A stretch of 33,883 nt of DNA from a virus: positions 1 to 33,883 of the IMG/VR virus record IMGVR_UViG_3300023240_000057, one strand, 5' to 3'. This document shows positions 7,398 through 14,941 of the stretch, one piece after another. How positions within the stretch are numbered: position 1 is the stretch's first letter; every line of letters begins with the position of its first letter. Position numbers and translations under genes: made by a program. The notes beneath the pieces are model-generated. The model worked only from the letters and a program-made list of their open reading frames with translations. It ran no database searches and was not told the origin of the DNA.

Positions 7398-8201
7398 ATG
7401 ATTAAAGAAAATGATGCGTTTATGACTTTTAGCGAGGACACCGATGGTTTGTTGTTTGATGATGCAGAGCACCCCATTCACCCTATTAGATATTATAACG
7501 TGGCGAACTTAAAACCGTTTAAGTCACAGGAAGATACGAGCGTTCAAGTTTATGTTTACTCTGGTGACTTCTTTATCCAAAGAGAAGATCAAATGCCAGT
7601 ACCGTTGAGCAAAGGTATGTATTACAGTTTGGCCGAGCCGCATGAGTTGTTACCAGTAAGTGGTGACTCCAAGGCTATTGTAATTGAGGTTTTACATAAC
7701 AAGGGCGTTTATCCTGATACCAAGTTTTCCTCTATGTTTACAATGGGTGGCCCGATTGAAACAACCGGACGTTTAAAATATATTGATGGGTGTACTGATT
7801 CGTTATTGATTCCGCCTGTTAAGATGGGCGATCCTTGTTTGAATCACCTGCACTTCCCATCTGGTATTATCCAGACCGCGCATACGCATAACAGTCACCG
7901 GATTGGTGTTGTCGCTAGGGGCACAGGAAAATGCGTAACGCCCTTTGGTGAGCTACCTTTGAAGGCAGGCGTTATTTTCATCATCAAGGAGTGGGATGGC
8001 GAAACAAGAAAGGCTGGATTAGATGGAAAAGACTATGAAGTGGGAAACCATTGCTTCCACACTTTCGGCGAAACAATGGATGTTATCGCGTTTCACCCTG
8101 AATCAGATTTTGGCCCAGAAGATCAGGATCATCCGATGATTAACAGAACTTTCGTGGATGGTATTTCAGCCAAAGATATTGAATCAATTAAGACAGCTTA
8201 G
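7398..8201 (+). CDS. Double cupin protein
   Basis: This 267-residue protein looks like two cupin beta-barrels. The first (about residues 30-115) lacks the usual histidine cluster. The second (about 140-240) has H150, H152, H162, H164 and H167 in a block ending at VVARGTGKC, plus H218, H221 and H233, so it likely binds a metal. Bicupins include dioxygenases, isomerases and sugar-modifying enzymes as well as small-molecule sensors. The gene follows ParB-like protein 1 by 14 nt with a GAAAGGGA ribosome-binding site and abuts the PAPS-reductase-like gene, so it probably acts in the same process. A metal-dependent enzyme is the favoured reading; the substrate is unknown. Confidence 0.75.
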   Translation: MIKENDAFMTFSEDTDGLLFDDAEHPIHPIRYYNVANLKPFKSQEDTSVQVYVYSGDFFIQREDQMPVPLSKGMYYSLAEPHELLPVSGDSKAIVIEVLHNKGVYPDTKFSSMFTMGGPIETTGRLKYIDGCTDSLLIPPVKMGDPCLNHLHFPSGIIQTAHTHNSHRIGVVARGTGKCVTPFGELPLKAGVIFIIKEWDGETRKAGLDGKDYEVGNHCFHTFGETMDVIAFHPESDFGPEDQDHPMINRTFVDGISAKDIESIKTA

Positions 8202-9380
8202 GTGAAGGTAAGGAAAAAACAGTACCTCGACAAAGGCGTGTACGAGGTAGCTTTAGAGAGAATCAGATATATTTACGATTCTTTTGATAAGGTAGTTGTG
8301 TCCTTTTCAGGTGGGAAGGACAGCACTGTTGTTTTGAATTGCGCCCTAGAGGTAGCGCGTGAGAGAAACGCGTTGCCTTTGAAGGTTGTGTTCTTTGATG
8401 AAGAGGCTATACACCCACCTACAATCGAGTATGTGGAACGGATGCGCGTTTCTCCTGAGATTGATCTTGATTGGTATTGCCTGGAATTTAAGCACCGGAA
8501 CGCATGTTCTAATGAGGAGCCGTTTTGGTATACATGGGACGAAGATAAAAAAGACTTATGGGTAAGGGAGTTGCCGGAGCATGGCGAAATAATTACCGAG
8601 CACCCTGCGTTTAAGAAGGGGATGAGTTTTCAGGAGTTTTCACCATACCTATACAACCGTAGCTTTGGCAGGGTCGCCATGCTAACAGGGGTTAGGAGCC
8701 AAGAGTCGCTTCGACGTTATCAGATGATAGCTAAGAAGAAAAACGATGCCTACATAAATTCCAAATCAGAGAAGGGGCAAAGTCAATATAGGTGCCACCC
8801 TGTTTATGATTGGTCGAGCGAAGACGTTTGGCTTGCAGTCAAAAAGTTTAATTGGGATTACAACAAGACTTATGACGTGTTCAATCAAACAAGGATGTTC
8901 AATAGATTTTTAACGCAAAGGGTATGCCCGCCATTTGGTGAGGAGCCGTTGCGTGGTCTATGGATTTACGCCGAGTGCTTTCCTGAGATGTGGCATAAAA
9001 TGCTGTACAGGGTCAAAGGTGTTGGCACTGCTTGGCGTTATGCGAATACAGATTTGTATTCCAGCGTAAAGAGTAAGCCGGATCACATGACCTACAAAGA
9101 TTATATCGGGGTCATTATTGATTCGTATGATGAAGAGTATGCGGTCCAGGTTATGGCTTCGGTTGATAGGTACAAGCGATTGCATATTAAAAAAACAAGC
9201 ATGCCTATAGATGAAGAGTTATCGCACCCTATATCCGGCGTATCTTGGAAGTGGCTTTGTAATATTGCCTTGCGTGGTGATTTTAAGGGCCGACAAAGCA
9301 ATACCTTAAATAGTTTTGCAGGCAAGGTTAGGGAAGACTTAGGTATTTCGCTAGGCACAGCATTGAAGGAGTACGCGTGA
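8202..9380 (+). CDS. DUF3440-type PAPS-reductase-like (PP-loop) protein
   Basis: This 392-residue protein starts with GTG immediately after the cupin stop, implying coupled translation. It has the PP-loop SFSGGKDST (34-42), GVRSQESLRR (163-172) and YDWSSEDVW (202-210), the core of the PAPS-reductase/ATP-pyrophosphatase fold. C242 in VCPPFGEEPLRGLW and C259 follow, the region typical of the YbdN/DUF3440 group rather than of true PAPS reductases. Relatives adenylate a substrate, often in sulfur chemistry; DndC of DNA phosphorothioation shares the fold. ParB-like genes flank it, echoing the E. coli ybdN-ybdM pair. Whether it modifies DNA, a nucleotide or an amino acid is open. Confidence 0.9.
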   Translation: MKVRKKQYLDKGVYEVALERIRYIYDSFDKVVVSFSGGKDSTVVLNCALEVARERNALPLKVVFFDEEAIHPPTIEYVERMRVSPEIDLDWYCLEFKHRNACSNEEPFWYTWDEDKKDLWVRELPEHGEIITEHPAFKKGMSFQEFSPYLYNRSFGRVAMLTGVRSQESLRRYQMIAKKKNDAYINSKSEKGQSQYRCHPVYDWSSEDVWLAVKKFNWDYNKTYDVFNQTRMFNRFLTQRVCPPFGEEPLRGLWIYAECFPEMWHKMLYRVKGVGTAWRYANTDLYSSVKSKPDHMTYKDYIGVIIDSYDEEYAVQVMASVDRYKRLHIKKTSMPIDEELSHPISGVSWKWLCNIALRGDFKGRQSNTLNSFAGKVREDLGISLGTALKEYA

Positions 9381-9874
9381 ATATCTTTGAAGCCTCTGAT
9401 ATTATCGACAAATGGGATTGGGTGTATGCAAAGAGCTATGACAAAACCTTCCCTCATTCTTATGCGCAGCGTAGAAAAATAGCCGATGAGAATGAATACG
9501 AATCTTTTTTGCGCTTGATAAGGTATGCAGGCAGAACAAGATCGTTTTTCTCTAAGCAATACATATACTTAACCATAGGCGAGTACGAATACTGGGAGAT
9601 GGGCCGTCCCATACCCTGCGTCCAGGTAATCAACAAAGCTAAGATCGACATATCAAAAGACTACAAGAAAACAGAAGTCACTCCGGCTCAAGACTTAGCC
9701 TTAAAGCATAAACTTACAATGAGGGAAGACTACCTGGAAGATTTGCTTTACAAGCATGGTAGAACGCCACAAGAGGAATCGATTGTTAAATTTTTAATGG
9801 ATACGAACCGCAGAATACATGGGGGTGGTAAGAATATCCTCGACCACTGCGATATGAAGGTGAGATATGAATAA
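9377..9874 (+). CDS. Conserved-looking hypothetical protein of the PAPS-reductase cassette
   Basis: This 165-residue protein overlaps the PAPS-reductase-like gene by 4 nt (GTGA) and the next ParB-like gene by 8 nt. The first 95 residues look like a compact globular domain with many aromatics (KTFPHSY, YIYLTIGEYEYWEMG, IPCVQVINKA); the C-terminal part is helical and charged. I recall similar domains near phage DNA-modification genes but cannot name a family. Its tight coupling on both sides argues that it is a working partner of the cassette rather than a passenger. Confidence 0.8.
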   Translation: MNIFEASDIIDKWDWVYAKSYDKTFPHSYAQRRKIADENEYESFLRLIRYAGRTRSFFSKQYIYLTIGEYEYWEMGRPIPCVQVINKAKIDISKDYKKTEVTPAQDLALKHKLTMREDYLEDLLYKHGRTPQEESIVKFLMDTNRRIHGGGKNILDHCDMKVRYE

Positions 9875-10367
9875 GCAACCATTGGACAAAATCACATGGG
9901 TTGATCGGGATACGCTAAACCCGAACGACTACAATCCGAACAAGGTCGCGCCTCCGGAGCTAAAGCTTCTGAAAATTAGCATCCTAGAGGATGGGTGGAC
10001 GCAGCCAATCGTCGCAAACGCCGACAACACAATAGTTGATGGTTTTCATAGGTGGACTGTATCGGGCCATAAAGAGATTTATGCCTTAACAGATGGAAAG
10101 GTACCAGTTGTTTTTCTAGCTGATAAGGATGATGCTAGTCAAAAGATGTCAACGATCCGACACAATCGGGCGCGTGGCACTCATGGCGTTATTGAGCTTT
10201 CAAATATAGTTGGCTCTATGTTAGAATCAGGCTTGACAGGTGAAGAAATTATGCACCGTTTGATGATGGAAAAAGAAGAAGTCACTCGCCTACTCTTCAA
10301 GCTAGGAATACCGAATAGCGATGTTTTCAAAGACAAGGAATTTAGCAAGGCGTGGATTCCTGAGTAG
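9867..10367 (+). CDS. ParB/Srx-fold protein 2
   Basis: This 166-residue protein is a second, diverged ParB-like domain. TLNPNDYNPNKVAPPELKLL and DGWTQPIVAN precede the motif IVDGFHRW (about residues 50-57), the counterpart of the DGxHR signature in this fold. The C-terminal part (EEIMHRLMMEKEEVTRLLFK) resembles a short helix-turn-helix. It is clearly not a recent copy of the protein at 6799-7383: the motif in that one is SGHLR. Two different ParB-like proteins flank the cupin/PP-loop pair, which suggests distinct roles. It ends 9 nt before the small terminase gene. Confidence 0.88.
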   Translation: MNKQPLDKITWVDRDTLNPNDYNPNKVAPPELKLLKISILEDGWTQPIVANADNTIVDGFHRWTVSGHKEIYALTDGKVPVVFLADKDDASQKMSTIRHNRARGTHGVIELSNIVGSMLESGLTGEEIMHRLMMEKEEVTRLLFKLGIPNSDVFKDKEFSKAWIPE

Positions 10368-10376
10368 GGGTAAGGT

Positions 10377-10799
10377 ATGAGCGAAGAAAAAAAACCAGGC
10401 GGCATAGGTCGCGCTGCTACAAGTGGCAGCTTCAAAGCAGGAAGCAAGGGAGGCGCAGGCCGTCCGAAGCTAACCCAAAAAGAAAAAAGTGTTCGTGAGG
10501 CGCTGCGCGTTAAAATCGCAGATGTGGCCTACCTACTAACTATCCCAAAAGAAGAAGCTGTTGAGATATTGAACAGGACTGACGGCACCTTGCTGCATAA
10601 TGTTCTAGCCAAAGCAATCCGTGACAATGATAATAAGATTATAAAATACTTCATCCTTCGTATGTTGGGATTGCCTAAACAGATCATCGAGCAAACAACA
10701 CATGATGGCGATGCTGTTGACTTGTCAAAACTTAGCGATAAAGAACTGGACCAATACTTAAAACTAACGGAAAAAGTTGCAACCAGTACAGATAGATAA
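10377..10799 (+). CDS. terS: Probable small terminase subunit
   Basis: This 140-residue protein begins with a Gly- and Lys-rich segment ending in AGRPKLTQKE, similar to the DUF5681-like N-termini seen on phage small terminases. A helical region (REALRVKIADVAYLLT to FILRMLGLPKQ) and an acidic C-terminus follow. Small terminase subunits recognise phage DNA and regulate the large subunit. The assignment rests mainly on position immediately before the large terminase gene, which it overlaps by 23 nt, and on size. A GGGGTAAGG ribosome-binding region precedes the ATG. Confidence 0.7.
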   Translation: MSEEKKPGGIGRAATSGSFKAGSKGGAGRPKLTQKEKSVREALRVKIADVAYLLTIPKEEAVEILNRTDGTLLHNVLAKAIRDNDNKIIKYFILRMLGLPKQIIEQTTHDGDAVDLSKLSDKELDQYLKLTEKVATSTDR

Positions 10800-12222
10800 G
10801 CTTCGTGCTGAGAAGTGCAAGCGGAGTTTTTACTTCTTTGTCCAGACCTTTTGGGAAGACGTAGACCCAGAGCCATTCATAGACAGTTGGGTAGTGAAGT
10901 GCGTTTGCGAACACCTGGAATCTATTGAAAGGGGGGATATATCGAATCTCATTATCAACATTCCGCCGTCGATGGGAAAATCTATTATTGTTTCGGTTAT
11001 GTTTTCAGCTTGGTTATGGGTAAAAAATCCTTCAAACAACACCCTTTGCTCTACTCGAAATTATCAGAACTTAACGCGTGATGCGATTAAGTTTTACAAC
11101 CTTATCAAATCAGAGAAGTACCAGTATTATTTTGGCGACCTGTTTACTATGGGATCAGAGGCCACTAGGGGCACAGGAAAAAAGATCAGCGAAACAATCA
11201 AGGCTATCGACAACAGTGAAAAAGGTTATCGACGCGCAGTAACTACAGGCGCAGGGGCTACAGGCGCGCGTGGTAAGATCATTATATTAGATGATCCTAA
11301 TGACAGGGGTGATGCTTTTTCGGAAGTCGATCGGGCGCGTATCAATGAGTATGTTTTCAAAACCCTATCAACCCGTAACTTTGCTAAAAAAGGTGGGGCG
11401 ATGGTAATCGTTATGCAGCGCCTACATGAAGAGGATGTGGCAGGAGTTGCCATCGAAAAGGGTTATAACCTTTTGAAAATCCCTATGGAATACAAAGACG
11501 GCGAATCAATCTTTGCGATAAAGGGATGGGCAGACCCAAGGGAAGATGGCGAGTTTATAAATCATGAGCTTTACGACTCGACCAGTAAGAGAAAAACCAT
11601 ACTCGATATGGGAAGCCTAGAGTACGAAACCCAATACATGCAGAACCCAACGATCCAAGACGGCGATATGATTAAGGCTGCCTGGATCAAGAACAATCCG
11701 CTACCTAAAGATAACAATGGCGATCTTACTTTTGAGAATGACATTATGACTTTTGATCTAACCTTCAAAGGCGATAGCTCTGCGGAAAAGAAGGGTGAGC
11801 TTGATTTTGTAGTAGGCGACTACTGGATCACGCATAAGGGTGAGTTCTACCTAGTCGATCAGGTTCGTGGTAAGTGGGATTTTTCTGAACAGCTAAAGCA
11901 AATTCAATGGTTCTTTGACAAGCATCGTCCAAATAAGTTATCCATTGAGGATGCTGCTAATGCAAGCGCGGTTTACTCGGTGATCCAAAACACTATCCCA
12001 CAGGTAATGCTATGGAAGCCCCAAACCTCAAAGGTAGCTAGGGTCAATGCTGTATCTCCGCTGTTTGAGGCATTGCGCGTCAACATAGACAGGGATAAAT
12101 TTCCAGTAACTTACAAGGAAACTTTATCTTTTCCGAACGCTAAACATGATGATACAGTTGATGCCATGACAATGGCCTTAATTCAATTAAAACAGGGGTA
12201 CACGATTTTCGATTATCTATAA
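10777..12222 (+). CDS. terL: Large terminase subunit (packaging ATPase-nuclease)
   Basis: This 481-residue protein has an ATPase half with Walker A PPSMGKS (63-69) and Walker B IIILDDP (168-174). Its RNase-H-like nuclease half has D327 in TFDLTF, E391/D392 in SIEDAANAS and HDDTVDAM at 457-464. It pumps DNA into the prohead and cuts concatemers. The only plausible start is TTG at 10777, inside the preceding gene; no ATG or GTG lies in frame before the ATPase core, so a rare start with translational coupling is likely. The length fits the family. Nothing is missing from either active site. Confidence 0.95.
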   Translation: MQPVQIDKLRAEKCKRSFYFFVQTFWEDVDPEPFIDSWVVKCVCEHLESIERGDISNLIINIPPSMGKSIIVSVMFSAWLWVKNPSNNTLCSTRNYQNLTRDAIKFYNLIKSEKYQYYFGDLFTMGSEATRGTGKKISETIKAIDNSEKGYRRAVTTGAGATGARGKIIILDDPNDRGDAFSEVDRARINEYVFKTLSTRNFAKKGGAMVIVMQRLHEEDVAGVAIEKGYNLLKIPMEYKDGESIFAIKGWADPREDGEFINHELYDSTSKRKTILDMGSLEYETQYMQNPTIQDGDMIKAAWIKNNPLPKDNNGDLTFENDIMTFDLTFKGDSSAEKKGELDFVVGDYWITHKGEFYLVDQVRGKWDFSEQLKQIQWFFDKHRPNKLSIEDAANASAVYSVIQNTIPQVMLWKPQTSKVARVNAVSPLFEALRVNIDRDKFPVTYKETLSFPNAKHDDTVDAMTMALIQLKQGYTIFDYL

Positions 12223-12231
12223 GGGGCAACA

Positions 12232-13746
12232 ATGAGCAGAAAAAGAAATAACAGTCAGACAGAAAAATTGCAAGTAAACAAAGAGGTCGATAAGAAACAG
12301 AACAATAGCACGTTTCAAAATGGCTTATCGCAAGCACTTGGCCTAACTGGTTTTGCTTTCGGGCAAGGTAGGCAGATATCACAGGCCACAACGATATTTG
12401 AAAACCTTCGCTTCTACATGACCTCGAACATGCGACAGCTTTTATCTCAAGCCTATGCTGAGATTGGCTTGATACAAACGATTGTAGATATACCAGTTGA
12501 TGATGCTATGCGAGGCGGTATCGATATATCATCCAACGAGATTGACGAAGACGACTTAAAAGAATTGCAGCAACAGATGCGCCGGAACAACGATATGCAG
12601 GTGTTTGCGCAAGCGTTAAAATGGAATCGACTCTTTGGTGGGTCTGGCATTATTATCGCTACTGATGAAGATACCTCTGTTGAAAATACAATGCTCACTC
12701 CTGGTAAGAACAAAGAGAAAAACCTTTTCCAAAAGGAACTTAAAATCTCTGACATAAAACAAGGCGACAAGCTGGAATTTATTGCAGCCGATCTTTGGGA
12801 ACTATACTACCAATACTATGGTGAGGAAGACGACGACAGCATTACCCAGCACAACTTTGTCCCAGATGAATATAATTACTACAACCACAAAATCAACAAG
12901 AGTCGCGTCATTCGCTTTGAAGGTCTGCAAGCGCCTTCCTTTATACGTCAACGCCTGCGAGGGTGGGGCTTATCCGTTGTTGAATCCTTAGTGCAGGGAG
13001 TAAATCAGTACCTAAAAGCCAATGATCTTGCTTTTGAAGTCCTTGATGAGTTTAAGATTGACGTTTACAAGTTACACAATTTAGCAAGTACGCTCGCAAG
13101 TGCAGGCGGCGACGCGGCAATTCAAAAACGTGTAGAGATTGCCAACCAACAAAAGAACTTCCAAAACGCTATCGTGCTTGATGCAGAGGATGACTTTCAA
13201 AACAAACAGCTTTCCTTTTCAGGGCTTGCAGAAGCTATGGACGGAATACGCCAACAAATCGCATCCGACATGCGCATACCGCAGACAAAGCTTTTCGGTC
13301 AATCATCGGCTGGCTTCAATTCAGGTGAGGATGATATCGAGAATTACAACGGCATGATCGAGTCGAGTATTCGAACCAAGTTTGAGAATGAGCTTTTCAA
13401 GTTGGTTCAATTTCGTTGCCAGGCAACCTTTGGCATGGTTCCGAATGATCTAACGATTAACTTTGAATCGCTTCGCTTAATGTCGAGCGAACAGGAAGAG
13501 AATGTAAAAACGCAGCAATTCAACCGCGCGCTTCAAGCGTATGAACGTGGCCTTATTAACGAAACAGAATTTCGTGAAATCTCTAATAAAGATGAGCTTC
13601 TTGGCATGCGCCTTGAGATGGAAAATGTTGGAAGCGGTATGGGCATAGAGGAAATATCAGATGGTAAAGTCTTGGAAGATGAAACCTTGTCGAAGCCTCT
13701 TGAGTTGATAGCTACTAATGCAAAAATGAAAGGCAAAAATAAATGA
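12232..13746 (+). CDS. Portal protein (DUF1073-like)
   Basis: This 504-residue protein matches the DUF1073-type portal family: IDISSNEI early, WNRLFGGSGIIIATDED around residues 126-142, the central RGWGLSVVESLVQGV helix, and TKLFGQSSAGFNSGEDD at about 352-368. The dodecameric portal forms the DNA entry pore at one capsid vertex and docks terminase, then the connectors. The N-terminal 30 residues are polar and probably flexible. It follows the large terminase by 9 nt with GGGGC upstream. The related Acb1 anti-CBASS domain sometimes fused to this family is not evident: I see no paired HxT motifs. Confidence 0.93.
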   Translation: MSRKRNNSQTEKLQVNKEVDKKQNNSTFQNGLSQALGLTGFAFGQGRQISQATTIFENLRFYMTSNMRQLLSQAYAEIGLIQTIVDIPVDDAMRGGIDISSNEIDEDDLKELQQQMRRNNDMQVFAQALKWNRLFGGSGIIIATDEDTSVENTMLTPGKNKEKNLFQKELKISDIKQGDKLEFIAADLWELYYQYYGEEDDDSITQHNFVPDEYNYYNHKINKSRVIRFEGLQAPSFIRQRLRGWGLSVVESLVQGVNQYLKANDLAFEVLDEFKIDVYKLHNLASTLASAGGDAAIQKRVEIANQQKNFQNAIVLDAEDDFQNKQLSFSGLAEAMDGIRQQIASDMRIPQTKLFGQSSAGFNSGEDDIENYNGMIESSIRTKFENELFKLVQFRCQATFGMVPNDLTINFESLRLMSSEQEENVKTQQFNRALQAYERGLINETEFREISNKDELLGMRLEMENVGSGMGIEEISDGKVLEDETLSKPLELIATNAKMKGKNK

Positions 13747-14003
13747 ACAATGTTAGGTACTGGCAAAGTGGAATGACCCTAGCGGAAACCGAAAAGATGA
13801 TTATTGAATACGAATACCTTCGCCAAGGGAAAAATCGTGAGTTGACCGCAAAGTCTTTAGGTATAGCTCCTCGCACAGTAAGCAATAAGATCAGCCAATA
13901 CAAAAAAGATGCGGAAGAACTTTTGGAGAAAAAGAATCCTTCAACAAATCGTGAAGAAATGATGAAAGCATCATATGCCAAGCAAAAAGCTGCCACCAGT
14001 TGA
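13743..14003 (+). CDS. Small Fis/NtrC-type helix-turn-helix protein in the head operon
   Basis: This 86-residue protein overlaps the portal stop by 4 nt and the MuF-like gene by 29 nt. Residues about 11-57 (MTLAETEKMIIEYEY, then LTAKSLGIAPRTVSNKISQYK) fit the HTH_8 domain at the C-terminus of NtrC-family activators, here without the AAA+ part. Such a domain normally binds DNA as a dimer. A DNA-binding protein inserted between portal and minor head gene is uncommon; it may be a late regulator or a packaging accessory protein. The HTH call is moderately strong, the role inferred. Confidence 0.78.
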   Translation: MNNVRYWQSGMTLAETEKMIIEYEYLRQGKNRELTAKSLGIAPRTVSNKISQYKKDAEELLEKKNPSTNREEMMKASYAKQKAATS

Positions 14004-14937
14004 TGTATTCCAGGACAAATTTACTGTTCTAGAGAAAATCATTCGTGATCTGCTTAAAGAATACTTGTACTTGCCCTTACTGCTCGACCTTGACACAAAC
14101 CAAAAAACACTAACCAACGCCAAAGAGTCCGCACTTATAAAGGCTTTGCGTTCCGGTCGAGTGAATTACTATAACGGTGTTTTTTTCGGTAAGATGTCGG
14201 CTGCAATATCCAAAGAGATTAAATCTTTTGGGGGTAAGTATAGCCCCACACAAAAGGGTTATCTTGTCCCTACCTCTAAAATACCCATTGAGTACATGAC
14301 GGTTATTTCATCATCACAGATTTCTTATAAAAAAACACTTGAGTCGATCAACAAAAAGCTCGCCGACCTTGACCCCGAAGCCATTGCAGGTCAGTTAAAA
14401 ATCGAGGGCGTTCTTGATGACATGATCTTTGATCTGGACGCAAAGATCGATCAATCAATAAGCGGCATCACAATTTCACCAAACCTTTCTGAGTTTGAAT
14501 TAAATAAGCTTAAAACTGAGTACCAGGACGACATGGAGAGGTACGTCAAAGATTTTACTGAAAAAGAAATTTCTATTATGCGTGGAGATATTCAAGAGCG
14601 TGTTTTTGAGGGCAGCCGTCCGGCAAACTTTACCAAGTACATAGAAAAACGGTATGGCGTTGGCGCTCGAAAAGCTAAGTTTCTAGCAAGACAAGAAACT
14701 AGGCTCATGTTGGCGACATATAAAAAAGCTAAGTATAAATCTATAGGAGTCGAAAAGTACGTCTGGCAGACGGTTGCAGGCTCGGCAAAACATCCTGTTC
14801 GTACAATGCATAAATTCCTTGACGGAAAAGTATTTGATTGGGACAATCCACCTATTACGGATAAACTTGGTAGTCGTAACAACCCAGGGGAAGATTATAA
14901 TTGTCGATGCGTAGCACGACCTATTATAGAATTTTAG
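13975..14937 (+). CDS. MuF-like minor head protein
   Basis: This 320-residue protein has the C-terminal signature of the phage Mu gpF/SPP1 gp7 family. ARQETRLMLATYKKAKY at about residues 240-256 is followed by HPVRTMHKFLDGKVFDW and, near the end, PGEDYNCRC. The rest is helical and variable. These proteins sit inside the procapsid near the portal and are thought to help DNA ejection or capsid assembly. No toxin-like extension follows the MuF domain. The start overlaps the HTH gene by 29 nt; a downstream in-frame start is possible but none has a better ribosome-binding site. Confidence 0.88.
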   Translation: MPSKKLPPVDVFQDKFTVLEKIIRDLLKEYLYLPLLLDLDTNQKTLTNAKESALIKALRSGRVNYYNGVFFGKMSAAISKEIKSFGGKYSPTQKGYLVPTSKIPIEYMTVISSSQISYKKTLESINKKLADLDPEAIAGQLKIEGVLDDMIFDLDAKIDQSISGITISPNLSEFELNKLKTEYQDDMERYVKDFTEKEISIMRGDIQERVFEGSRPANFTKYIEKRYGVGARKAKFLARQETRLMLATYKKAKYKSIGVEKYVWQTVAGSAKHPVRTMHKFLDGKVFDWDNPPITDKLGSRNNPGEDYNCRCVARPIIEF

Positions 14938-14941
14938 ATAA

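Noticed and set aside
6799-10367. Complete Dnd-type DNA phosphorothioation system
   Set aside because: Only a PP-loop protein and ParB/DGxHR-like proteins are present; DndA, DndD and DndE equivalents are absent in this window.
12232-13746. Acb1 anti-CBASS activity for the DUF1073-like gene
   Set aside because: The protein looks like a plain portal and I see no paired HxT motifs of the Acb1 phosphoesterase.
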